Part shown: positions 8,078-13,941 of the stretch, piece by piece
Numbering within the stretch: the stretch's first letter is position 1
Layout: every line of letters begins with the position of its first letter
Source of the DNA: Spirochaetaceae bacterium
GTDB lineage: Bacteria; Spirochaetota; Spirochaetia; Treponematales; Rectinemataceae
Assembly (NCBI GenBank): GCA_016794765.1
Contig: JAEUJG010000547.1
Location: forward strand, 1 to 13,941
DNA length: 13,941 nt
Reading direction: 5' to 3'
The notes under the pieces: model-generated
Told to the model about the DNA's origin: nothing
Seen by the model: only the letters and a program-made list of their open reading frames with translations
Databases searched by the model: none
Program-made: the position numbers and the translations under genes

Positions 8078-8084
8078 TTATAAT
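8056..8084 (+). promoter_or_regulatory. Perfect consensus promoter of the MFS-marR operon
   Basis: TTGACA (8056-8061), exactly 17 bp, then TATAAT (8079-8084): a full match to the sigma-70 consensus, in a short AT-rich patch unlike the surrounding DNA. The ATG of the exporter follows 9 nt after the -10 with no Shine-Dalgarno, so the mRNA would have almost no leader. So strong a core implies a repressor keeps it off. Confidence 0.85.
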
Positions 8085-8093
8085 AATCTCAAC

Positions 8094-9446
8094 ATGTCCT
8101 TACGACCGTCCTCACAGCCAAGCGCAGCGGCGCCGTGGAAAACACGATTCTTCGCCATTTGGGGCGGCCAAGCCCTATCCCTGATCGGCAGTTCCCTTAC
8201 CCAATTCGTCCTCATGTGGTGGATTACCTCGACGACGGGCTCGGCGAAGGCCTTGTCCATCGCCGGAATCGCCGTCATGTTTCCTCTCGCGGTCATAGGC
8301 CCCTTCGCGGGAGCCCTCGTCGACCGCTTGGACCGACGTCTCGTGATGATCGCCGCGGACACGGTCACGGCCCTCGCTATGCTCGGCTTGGTGCTTCTGT
8401 TCGCGGGCGGCCGGGTCGAACTGTGGCAGGTGTACTCCCTCATGTTCCTCCGTTCCACGATGCAGGCCTTCCAGTCGCCGGCGGCCAAGGCGAGCACGAG
8501 TCTCCTCGTGCCCGCGGCCCATCTTCCGCGGATCGCGGGGCTCAACCAGGCGATGGAAGGCGTGATGACGATGGCCGCGGCGCCCCTCGGGGCCCTGGCC
8601 CTCGCGGTACTCCCCCTCCAGTGGGCACTCCTCATCGACGTGGGCACCGCGGTTCTCGGCATCCTTCCGCTCTGCCTGTTTAAGCTGCCGAATCCCTCGT
8701 CCGGGGAGGCGCCCGGAAGCCGGGGAGCGGACGGGAAGAAGACGAGTCCCGTACCGGAAAAGACCCCATGGGCCACGGTGATCCTCGCCGACCTCCGCGA
8801 AGGCGCTCGGTTCATCCGCCGACACGAGGGGCTTGGTCTCGCCGTGGCGCTCGAAACCCTCGTCGTCTTCATCATCATGCCGGTCTTCTCCCTTACGCCC
8901 TTGTTCGTCAAGGAGCACCTGGGCGGCGGCATCGAGGCCGTGGCTTTCATGGAGCTCATCGCCGGCGTCGGCATCATCGGGGGCGGACTCCTCATCGGAA
9001 CCTTCGGCTCCAAGGCGAGGAGGATGCCGGTGGTTCTCGTCTCCTTCGCCGTCGCCAGCGGCACGGTAGCCCTGACCGGCCTCGTGCCTCCGGGAGCCCT
9101 GTCGCTGGCGGCGTTCTGGTGGTTCTTGAGCGGCTTCAGCTACTCGACGGGAAACGCGCCCTTCAACGCGATCCTCCAAACGGCGGTGCCCAACGCGATC
9201 CAGGGCCGCGTGTTTTCCCTCATCGGCGCGGCGAACGCGGCGGCAATCCCCCTCGGGCTCGCGGCTTCCGGCTTCCTGGCCGAGGCTTTCGGCGTCAGGG
9301 CCGTCTACATCGGCGCGGGCCTACTTTCGACCATTCCGTACTTCGCGGCGATTTTCTCGCCCTCGCTTCGCCGATTGGGCAGGGAGCCGGCGACGGCCGC
9401 CGGCGAAGCCGCGACGGCGGACAAGACGGAGAGAGAGGCTGTCTGA
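8094..9446 (+). CDS. MFS efflux transporter, MefA/EntS-like type
   Basis: A 450-residue inner-membrane major facilitator, probably a proton-driven drug or metabolite exporter. Hydrophobic segments run throughout (about 18-40, 53-76, 84-105, 165-195, 238-262 and further pairs to about 425), consistent with about 12 helices. MFS motif A appears as GALVDRLDRRLVM at 73-85 between helices 2 and 3. A hydrophilic central loop lies at about 202-228 and the C-terminal tail is charged. The overall pattern (FFAIWGGQALSLIGSSLTQF, FNAILQTAVPNAIQGRVFSL) is that of the macrolide-efflux/EntS-like subgroup. The ATG at 8094 lacks a Shine-Dalgarno and sits 9 nt after a perfect -10. Its stop overlaps marR by 1 nt (TGATG). 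Family is sure; substrate cannot be told. Confidence 0.9.
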   Translation: MSLRPSSQPSAAAPWKTRFFAIWGGQALSLIGSSLTQFVLMWWITSTTGSAKALSIAGIAVMFPLAVIGPFAGALVDRLDRRLVMIAADTVTALAMLGLVLLFAGGRVELWQVYSLMFLRSTMQAFQSPAAKASTSLLVPAAHLPRIAGLNQAMEGVMTMAAAPLGALALAVLPLQWALLIDVGTAVLGILPLCLFKLPNPSSGEAPGSRGADGKKTSPVPEKTPWATVILADLREGARFIRRHEGLGLAVALETLVVFIIMPVFSLTPLFVKEHLGGGIEAVAFMELIAGVGIIGGGLLIGTFGSKARRMPVVLVSFAVASGTVALTGLVPPGALSLAAFWWFLSGFSYSTGNAPFNAILQTAVPNAIQGRVFSLIGAANAAAIPLGLAASGFLAEAFGVRAVYIGAGLLSTIPYFAAIFSPSLRRLGREPATAAGEAATADKTEREAV

Positions 9447-9877
9447 TGGATAGGCGCGAAATCTCGGCCAGGGCCGCCGTCCTCTTCGGACGCATTTACG
9501 ACGGTCTTGACGCTCGGGCGAGGAAACACGACGAGTCAAGCTACGAGGGCCTAACCTTCGCCGAGGCGCGCGCCTTGAACGCGGTGGCCCGGCTCCAGCC
9601 GCTCTCCCTCGCCGAGCTAGCCGCGGCGACGGGAGTCAAGTCAAGCGCGGCGTCGATCACGTTGGAGCGACTTGTCGGAAAGGGACTCGCCGAGCGCCGG
9701 CAGGGCGCGAAAGACCGTCGCTCCGTCGAGATCACGACCACGGCGCGGGGGCGCGAGACCTTCGCGGCCATGGAACGCTGGACTCTGGAGGACAGCACGA
9801 ACATCCTCGACACGCTGGATGCGGACGAGGTCGAGACCTTCGTGGCTATGTTGGAAAAAATCGCGATGGGCCTGTAG
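9446..9877 (+). CDS. MarR-family transcriptional regulator
   Basis: A 143-residue cytoplasmic winged-helix regulator that binds palindromic DNA as a dimer and usually releases on binding a small phenolic or drug-like ligand or on oxidation. The helix-turn-helix lies at about 52-80 (PLSLAELAAATGVKSSAASI, then LERLVGKGL) and the wing at 81-100 carries the family DRR motif at 90-92 and EITTTARG. Helices at both ends would form the dimer interface. No Cys is present, so a thiol-switch mechanism of the OhrR kind is unlikely. It is the second gene of the exporter operon (TGATG overlap, GAGAGAGG upstream) and probably represses it through the 8049-8077 repeat. The 45-nt convergent gap after its TAG stop holds a 10-bp palindrome TCGGATCCGA (9901-9910) but no T-tract terminator. 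Confidence 0.9.
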   Translation: MDRREISARAAVLFGRIYDGLDARARKHDESSYEGLTFAEARALNAVARLQPLSLAELAAATGVKSSAASITLERLVGKGLAERRQGAKDRRSVEITTTARGRETFAAMERWTLEDSTNILDTLDADEVETFVAMLEKIAMGL

Positions 9878-9922
9878 CGCGGGTTCCGGCCCCGATGTTT
9901 TCGGATCCGACCCCGGCGGGAT

Positions 9923-10693
9923 CTACTGGCTGTCGATTTGGAGGAGCCGCGCGGCCTCGAGGCCGCCTTGGCCGACGATGGCGTCGTAGGCGAGCTTGGC
10001 CGCGCTCTGTTCGGCCTCTTTCTTGTTCTTGCCCGAGGTCGGGCCATGGACTACGCCGACCACCTCGCAGCTGATCCAGAAGGTCCGGTCGTGGTCGGGC
10101 CCGGTCTTCTTTTCAAGGACGTATTTCGGATAGCCGCGGTGGTACTTCTGGACGTATTCCTGGAGGATGGTCTTGTAGTCCTTGGCGTGGCGGTTCTGGA
10201 GGACCTTCCTGATCTCCGGCTCCACGAGGGAGAGGACGAAGCGGGCGGCGGCCTCGAAGCCGGCGTCGAGGTAGTAGGCCCCGATGATGGCCTCCATCGC
10301 GTCGGCCAGGATGGCCTTTTTCTCGCGGCCGCCCGACTGCTCCTCCCCCTTGCCGAGGATGAGGTAGCGGTCGACCCGAAGCTGCTTGGCTATGCCCGCC
10401 AGGGCCGCCTCCGAGACGACATAGCTCTTGATCCGCGCCAGGTCGCCCTCGCTCCGGTCGCCGAGGAGTTCGAAGAGGCGGGTGGCTACCACCATGCCCA
10501 GGACGGAGTCGCCGACGAACTCGAGCTTTTCGTTGTTGCCCCCGCGGGCGCTGTCCTCGTTGGAACAAGACCGGTGGATAAAAGAAAGGTTCAGAAGCTC
10601 GAGGCTTCTGAACCTGATCTCAGCGTCTTTCTGGAAAGAGAGGAGGTCGCTCTTGCGTTCCTTGGAAAGCTCGTTCCTAGCGGAGAAGAACAC
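9923..10693 (-). CDS. rnc: Ribonuclease III
   Basis: Cuts double-stranded RNA; matures rRNA and regulates some mRNAs. The 256-residue product has the signature NNEKLEFVGDSVLG at 53-66 with the catalytic-type Glu58 and Asp62, the second acidic pair in ADAMEAIIGAYYLDAG (Asp131, Glu134), and a C-terminal dsRNA-binding domain at about 171-240 (DYKTILQEYVQK to SGKNKKEAEQSAAKLAYDAI). The start is a GTG at 10693; an in-frame TGA upstream excludes a longer form, and no Shine-Dalgarno is visible, suggesting inefficient or coupled initiation. It lies 36 nt after acpP in an rpmF-acpP-rnc unit. Its 5' coding region is less GC-rich than the window, uses AGG and AGA for Arg, and contains a perfect 12-bp inverted repeat. 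Confidence 0.96.
   Translation of the reverse strand: MFFSARNELSKERKSDLLSFQKDAEIRFRSLELLNLSFIHRSCSNEDSARGGNNEKLEFVGDSVLGMVVATRLFELLGDRSEGDLARIKSYVVSEAALAGIAKQLRVDRYLILGKGEEQSGGREKKAILADAMEAIIGAYYLDAGFEAAARFVLSLVEPEIRKVLQNRHAKDYKTILQEYVQKYHRGYPKYVLEKKTGPDHDRTFWISCEVVGVVHGPTSGKNKKEAEQSAAKLAYDAIVGQGGLEAARLLQIDSQ
10587..10615 (-). repeat. Perfect 12-bp inverted repeat inside rnc
   Basis: AGGTTCAGAAGC and GCTTCTGAACCT are exact reverse complements separated by 5 nt. In rnc mRNA this is a 12-bp stem with a CUCGA loop at about nt +79 to +107 from the GTG, encoding residues 27-36. Half the stem pairs are AU, so it is not just a GC-bias effect. The stem cannot be usefully extended by the flanks. Confidence 0.85.
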
Positions 10694-10729
10694 GGCCGGA
10701 CGGTCTTTTCAAGGCGCTCGGGCGAGGCC

Positions 10730-10966
10730 TCACTTCACCTGGGACTTGATGAAGTCGTAGGCATCCTTGACGGTCTCGAACTCGTTGGCCTTCTCGTCGG
10801 GGATGCTGATGCCCATCTCTTCCTCGATGCCGTAGACGAGCTCGTAGGTGTCGAGACTGTCCGCGCCGAGGTCCTGGCGGAAACTGGCCTCAAGGGTGAT
10901 CTTGTCTTCCTCAACCTCGAGCTTCTCGGCGATGATTTTCTTGATCCTCTCGAACAGTTCGTCCAT
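10730..10966 (-). CDS. acpP: Acyl carrier protein
   Basis: The 78-residue acidic carrier of growing acyl chains in type II fatty acid synthesis. It carries the GADSLD motif with the phosphopantetheine-accepting Ser37, in the canonical place, and the four-helix pattern FERIKKIIAEKLEVEE to FETVKDAYDFIKSQ. The ATG at 10966 gives the standard family start (MDELFERIKKII); an upstream in-frame ATG would read through rpmF and is rejected. The AAGGAG site overlaps the rpmF stop region. It sits between rpmF (14 nt upstream) and rnc (36 nt downstream). coaD just upstream makes the CoA precursor from which its prosthetic group comes. Confidence 0.97.
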   Translation of the reverse strand: MDELFERIKKIIAEKLEVEEDKITLEASFRQDLGADSLDTYELVYGIEEEMGISIPDEKANEFETVKDAYDFIKSQVK

Positions 10967-10980
10967 GGGTTGGTCTCCTT

Positions 10981-11169
10981 TTACGCTTTCGTATCGGGCG
11001 AAATGACCTGGCGCCCGCGATAGAAGCCGCACTTCGGGCAAACCCGGTGGAGAAGCACGGGATTCCCGCAGTTCCCGCAGGTGACGAGCGTGGGGGCGGT
11101 GAGCTTCATATTGATGGAGTGCCGCCTGCGCGTCCGGGCCTTCGAAGTCTTGAATTTGGGTACAGCCAT
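10981..11169 (-). CDS. rpmF: 50S ribosomal protein L32, zinc-binding form
   Basis: A 62-residue protein of the large ribosomal subunit. It begins MAVPKFKTSKARTRRRHS, the classic L32 start, and keeps the four zinc-binding cysteines at 31, 34, 44 and 47 (CGNC and CPKC), so it is the zinc-dependent type. GAGG lies before the ATG at 11169. It is first gene of the rpmF-acpP-rnc unit with a strong promoter 52 nt upstream. Linkage of rpmF with fatty-acid genes is common in bacteria. Confidence 0.97.
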   Translation of the reverse strand: MAVPKFKTSKARTRRRHSINMKLTAPTLVTCGNCGNPVLLHRVCPKCGFYRGRQVISPDTKA

Positions 11170-11220
11170 TGCTAAAACCTCATTCCCTAAAGAATTTCCG
11201 TGACAGTATGCCGATCACCT

Positions 11221-11249
11221 ACCCTACACAAAGGGCGGCGAAATGTCAA
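11221..11249 (-). promoter_or_regulatory. Promoter of rpmF-acpP-rnc
   Basis: The minus strand carries a perfect -35 TTGACA (11249-11244), a 17-bp spacer, and -10 TAGGGT (11226-11221). Transcription would start near 11214 with a leader of about 45 nt ending in GAGG before the rpmF ATG. It fits a highly expressed ribosomal protein gene. Confidence 0.75.
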
Positions 11250-11256
11250 GGCTCAT

Positions 11257-11282
11257 GGGCGGCGGTGGAGAGGAAGCCGCCC
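11257..11282 (-). terminator. Weak hairpin after coaD
   Basis: GGGCGGC and GCCGCCC form a 7-bp stem with a 12-nt loop six bases beyond the coaD stop on the minus strand, immediately upstream of the rpmF promoter. No T-tract follows, so termination is uncertain and coaD may read into rpmF. Confidence 0.3.
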
Positions 11283-11288
11283 CAATTC

Positions 11289-11780
11289 CTAGCCGCGGTT
11301 CTCTTCGCGGACCTTGCGCCGGACCGCCTCGGCGACCTGGGTCGGCACCATGTTGGTGAGATCGCCGTCAAAAGCGGCGAGTTCCTTGATGGCGCTGGAC
11401 CGAAGGACGAAATATTTCGGATCGGTCGGCATGAAAATCGTCTCTATCCCCGGATCGAGCCCCTTGTTCAGGATGGAAAGCTCGAATTCGTAGGAAAAGT
11501 CCGGCACGCTGCGGACCCCGCGCACGAGGACCCTGCAACCGTGGTCCCGGGCGAAGTTGACGATCAGGCTGTCGCACAAATGAACGGAGACGTTGCCGTA
11601 GGGCGCGAGGAGCTCCTGCAGGAGGCCGAGGCGCTCCTCGGGGCTGAACAGCCCGGTTTTTTGGCGGTTCACCGCGACGACGACGTACAACTCTTCGAAG
11701 ATGCCGCGGGCGCGCTCGATGATGTTGAGGTGCCCGAAGGTAGGGGGATCGAAGGAGCCGGGGAAAACCGCCTTAACCAT
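11289..11780 (-). CDS. coaD: Phosphopantetheine adenylyltransferase (PPAT)
   Basis: Transfers AMP from ATP to 4'-phosphopantetheine, giving dephospho-CoA, the penultimate step of CoA synthesis; cytoplasmic hexamer in the family. The 163-residue length is standard. Seen: FPGSFDPPTFGHLNII with the nucleotidyltransferase TFGH at 14-17, LVRGVRSVPDFSYEFELSIL at 85-104, and RSSAIKEL at 127-134, the counterpart of the ISSTxVRE motif. The ATG at 11780 begins directly at the conserved core. There is no Shine-Dalgarno; the -10 box TAGAGT stands only 6 nt upstream. It is divergent from lnt and upstream of rpmF-acpP-rnc. Confidence 0.96.
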   Translation of the reverse strand: MVKAVFPGSFDPPTFGHLNIIERARGIFEELYVVVAVNRQKTGLFSPEERLGLLQELLAPYGNVSVHLCDSLIVNFARDHGCRVLVRGVRSVPDFSYEFELSILNKGLDPGIETIFMPTDPKYFVLRSSAIKELAAFDGDLTNMVPTQVAEAVRRKVREENRG

Positions 11781-11786
11781 GGCAGC

Positions 11787-11815
11787 ACTCTAGCGGTTGC
11801 CCCGGGCAGGGTCAA
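11787..11815 (-). promoter_or_regulatory. Putative leaderless promoter of coaD
   Basis: TTGACC (11815-11810), a 17-bp spacer, and TAGAGT (11792-11787), then GCTGCC and the ATG. With normal spacing RNA synthesis would begin on the A of the ATG. The absence of any purine-rich ribosome site agrees. This is the clearest leaderless candidate in the window. Confidence 0.65.
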
Positions 11816-11881
11816 GCCGGGCCGGACGATTTGGCCTTCGGGCCCGAGCGGCACGACTTCCGCCGACCGCCGCATCGATAG

Positions 11882-11887
11882 TAGTAT
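11882..11887 (+). promoter_or_regulatory. Putative -10 box of lnt
   Basis: TAGTAT lies 8 nt before the lnt ATG, in a TAGTAGTATTG context. The best -35 is a poor TTCCGC (11858-11863) at 18 bp. No Shine-Dalgarno precedes the ATG, so a leaderless or very short-leader mRNA is plausible, as for the divergent coaD. Moderate to low confidence because of the weak -35. Confidence 0.35.
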
Positions 11888-11895
11888 TGCTGGTC

Positions 11896-13593
11896 ATGAA
11901 AAAGCCCTTGCTTCTCGCCGCCGCCCTGTCCTCGTCGGTCCTCTTCGCCTTGGCCTTGCCGAACGAGGTTTTTGCCTACGGTATGCCCGCCCTCGGCACT
12001 TTGGCGCTGATACCGCTCTACTTCGCGATGGGTGCCGCCCCTTCCTACCGCTTCGCCGCCCTGGCCGCGGGGCTCTACGGCGCCCTTCATCACGCGCTTT
12101 CCAGCTATTGGCTCTACTTTTTCAAGGATTTCGCGCTCTACACGATCGGCGCGACCACCCTGGCCTACTTTGTCGTCTATGCCGTCTTCGGCTTCTATCT
12201 CGCCTTTTTCCTCAAGAAAACCGGGCCCTATCGCCCCCTCGCCTTCGCCCTTCTCTGGACCAGCTTCGAATTCCTCAAGTCGACGGGCTTCCTCGGTTAT
12301 CCCTGGGGCCTCCTTCCCTATACCCAAACCGAGGTCCTGCCCCTCCTCCAAATCGCCGACATCACGGGCATCTACGGGCTCTCCTTCCTCCTCGCCTTCG
12401 CTAACGCCGTCCTGGCGGAGGGGCTGGCGCGGGCCTCGCGACCCGTCCCCGGCCAGCCCCGCCCCGACGGCCTTTATCTCGCGGCGCGCCGAATCCCCGC
12501 CTCCCGCCGGACGGCCAAACCGGCCCGCGGCCGGCGGGTGGGCGCCGCCTCGCTCCCCGGACCGGAAGCCTTGGACCGCGGCCTGAAGCTCCGCTATTTC
12601 GGCTTCGCGCTGTTTCTCGGCGTCGCGGTCCTCGCCTACGGCCGCTTCCGCCTCGCCGAGCCCTTCGAGGCGGCGACCAACGTCGACGCGGTTCTCGTCC
12701 AGCAAAACGTGGATCCCTGGTACCTCGGAGAAGAGGCGGCCTTGGAGGCCAACATCCGGATGGCCCGCTCCAAGCTCGATCCCGAGGGCAGGGCTCCCGA
12801 CATCGTCGTATTCAGCGAAACGAGCCTCAAGCGACCCTACAAGGAGTTCACGAGCTGGTTTTCGAAGACGCCGGCCTCCGATCCCCTCGTCCCCTTCATC
12901 CGGGATTCCCGCGCCCACCTTTTCACCGGCGCTCCCGTCGTCCTCGACTGGGAGACCCTGGAAATGTCCAATTCGGTCCTCCTCATCGATCCCGCCGGCC
13001 GGCAGGTGGAAGAGTACGCCAAGCTCCATCCCGTGCCCTTCGCCGAGGCCATACCGCTCTGGGAATTCGAGTGGTTCAGGACCTTCATGCGGACCGTCGT
13101 CGGCATGGATTCGGGCTGGGTGATGGGCTCGGAGTACACCGTCTTCGAGCTTCCGACGAAGAAGGGAAGCGTTCGTTTCGGCGCCCCGATCTGCTTCGAG
13201 GACGCCTTTCCCGAGGTCTGCCGCGAATTCTTCCTCGCGGATCCCCCCGCCGACTTCCTTCTCAACCTGACGAACGATTCCTGGTCCAAGACCAACAGCG
13301 CGGAAATCCAGCATTTCGCCGCCGCGCGCTTCCGCGCCATCGAATTCCGGCGGACCCTCGTGCGCTCGACGAACGGCGGCCTGACCTGCGTCGTGGATCC
13401 CTCCGGCGCCGTGATCGCGGAGCTCCCCCTCTTCGAGCAGGCCGCGCTCAGGACCGAGATTCCCATCCACCGCGGGCCGGCCACCGCCTACCTCCTCCTC
13501 GGCGACTGGTTCGCCCGCCTTTGCCTGTTACTTTCCGCCTCGTGGTCGCTTATACTGATAGCGAAGGACTTCCGCGCAAGGAGGAGACCATGA
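11896..13593 (+). CDS. lnt: Apolipoprotein N-acyltransferase
   Basis: Inner-membrane enzyme that adds a third acyl chain from phospholipid to the N-terminal Cys of lipoproteins. Of 565 residues, about 1-180 are hydrophobic helices with the family motif WTSFEFLKSTGFLGYPWG at 121-138. A further helix lies near 233-251, then a periplasmic CN-hydrolase domain to about 525 and a final helix at about 532-556 with an Arg-rich tail. The triad residues are in place: Glu308 (VVFSETSL), Lys376 (YAKLHPVPFAE) and Cys433 (PICFEDAF). It is about 50 residues longer than E. coli Lnt; the excess is a basic Pro/Arg/Ala-rich loop at about 181-230, predicted cytoplasmic. The ATG at 11896 gives a normal MKKPLLLAAAL start. 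The stop overlaps the next gene as ATGA. Confidence 0.94.
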   Translation: MKKPLLLAAALSSSVLFALALPNEVFAYGMPALGTLALIPLYFAMGAAPSYRFAALAAGLYGALHHALSSYWLYFFKDFALYTIGATTLAYFVVYAVFGFYLAFFLKKTGPYRPLAFALLWTSFEFLKSTGFLGYPWGLLPYTQTEVLPLLQIADITGIYGLSFLLAFANAVLAEGLARASRPVPGQPRPDGLYLAARRIPASRRTAKPARGRRVGAASLPGPEALDRGLKLRYFGFALFLGVAVLAYGRFRLAEPFEAATNVDAVLVQQNVDPWYLGEEAALEANIRMARSKLDPEGRAPDIVVFSETSLKRPYKEFTSWFSKTPASDPLVPFIRDSRAHLFTGAPVVLDWETLEMSNSVLLIDPAGRQVEEYAKLHPVPFAEAIPLWEFEWFRTFMRTVVGMDSGWVMGSEYTVFELPTKKGSVRFGAPICFEDAFPEVCREFFLADPPADFLLNLTNDSWSKTNSAEIQHFAAARFRAIEFRRTLVRSTNGGLTCVVDPSGAVIAELPLFEQAALRTEIPIHRGPATAYLLLGDWFARLCLLLSASWSLILIAKDFRARRRP

Positions 13594-13941
13594 GCATACG
13601 CGAGTATCTCGAGGCCGAGCCCCTGACCGAGCTCGTCAAATACCGCTCGGAGCCGCCCAAGGACGCCATCCCCTTCATAGGAACGCTCCGGAAGCATCCC
13701 TATGACGAGGCCAAGTGCCTGCTCATCGCCGATCCCGACGGCCGGGAGCCCTCGGTGCTCGAATTCCGCATAGCCGACGTGATCGCGGTGGATGAACTCC
13801 CCTCCCCGGTCGGCGAAACCGGCCAGCCCCGCCCCCTCGCCCGCCTCTGGATGCGGCGCGGCTCCTTCGGCATCCGCTATGTTCCCTTCGAGGTCGACGA
13901 TCCCCTGAAGACCTCCGGACAATCGCCGCGGCTCCGCGCCA
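13590..13941 (+). CDS. Hypothetical protein, 3' end beyond window
   Basis: Not recognised. The 117 visible residues begin MSIREYLEAEPLTELVKYRS. They contain FIGTLRKHPYDEAKCLLIAD at about 30-49 and SVLEFRIADVIAVDELP at about 57-73, alternating hydrophobic stretches that suggest a compact beta-rich soluble domain. There is no signal peptide or membrane segment. AAGGAGGAG just before the ATG is the strongest ribosome site in the window, and the ATG overlaps the lnt stop by 4 nt, so it is cotranscribed and probably coupled to lnt. GC-rich codon use matches its neighbours. A role with lipoproteins is possible only from position. Confidence 0.8.
   Translation, partial: MSIREYLEAEPLTELVKYRSEPPKDAIPFIGTLRKHPYDEAKCLLIADPDGREPSVLEFRIADVIAVDELPSPVGETGQPRPLARLWMRRGSFGIRYVPFEVDDPLKTSGQSPRLRA

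Noticed and set aside
8175..9179. Antisense open frames over the MFS gene
   Set aside because: Composition typical of GC-rich shadows; the sense strand shows clear membrane helices and motif A.
9901..9910. TCGGATCCGA palindrome between marR and rnc as a bidirectional terminator
   Set aside because: A 10-bp palindrome leaves no usable loop and no T-tract lies on either side.
10967..11041. Longer acpP start in the rpmF region
   Set aside because: It would overlap rpmF out of frame; the ATG at 10966 with AAGGAG gives the standard ACP N-terminus.
11812..13470. 552-codon open frame antisense to lnt
   Set aside because: Glu/Gly/Arg-rich shadow of a gene with an intact catalytic triad; no ribosome site or promoter.

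Overview
This is a dense, GC-rich bacterial chromosomal window with thirteen confidently read genes, two of them cut by the window edges. Gene content and protein style point to a free-living, high-GC spirochaete or a close relative. GluRS opens with a QHIGG-type HIGH motif. An UPF0371 (DUF1846) protein, an acpP-rnc-rpmF cluster and a coaD product beginning VFPGSFDPPTFGHLNII are also present. This placement is inference from remembered family patterns, not a database result. No IS element, phage gene, tRNA, rRNA or CRISPR array was seen.

Layout. (1) 1-4427, minus strand: in transcription order gltX (GluRS) and a secreted TraB/GumN-type protein coupled by a 4-nt GTGA overlap, then msrC (free methionine-R-sulfoxide reductase) with its own extended -10 promoter, then glnS (GlnRS, C-terminus outside the window). 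(2) 4600-6108, minus: a DUF1846 protein with its own good promoter. (3) 6314-8004, plus: a CCA-adding/poly(A) polymerase-type nucleotidyltransferase overlapping a small DUF1330 gene. (4) 8094-9877, plus: an MFS exporter and a MarR regulator, overlapping by 1 nt. They are driven by a perfect consensus promoter with an inverted repeat inside the spacer, the picture of an autoregulated efflux operon. (5) 9923-11169, minus: rpmF-acpP-rnc from one strong promoter. (6) 11289-11780, minus: coaD. (7) 11896-13941, plus: lnt overlapping an unrecognised gene that runs off the window.

How the genes work together: much is translation and envelope housekeeping (charging of Glu and Gln tRNAs, CCA ends, ribosomal protein L32, RNase III). 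coaD supplies the CoA whose phosphopantetheine arm is attached to the acyl carrier protein made next door. Lnt completes lipoproteins using phospholipid acyl chains. The MFS/MarR pair is the accessory-looking module, with a markedly AT-rich control region.

Best leads: a perfect 12-bp inverted repeat inside the 5' part of the RNase III gene, a candidate self-cleavage site; four genes (cca, MFS, coaD, lnt) whose -10 box lies only 6-9 nt before the ATG with no Shine-Dalgarno, suggesting leaderless mRNAs, two of them with an identical TAGAGT box; a possible leaderless 10-codon ORF overlapping the DUF1846 start; and the MarR-type operator. No gap without a gene exceeds about 210 bases.
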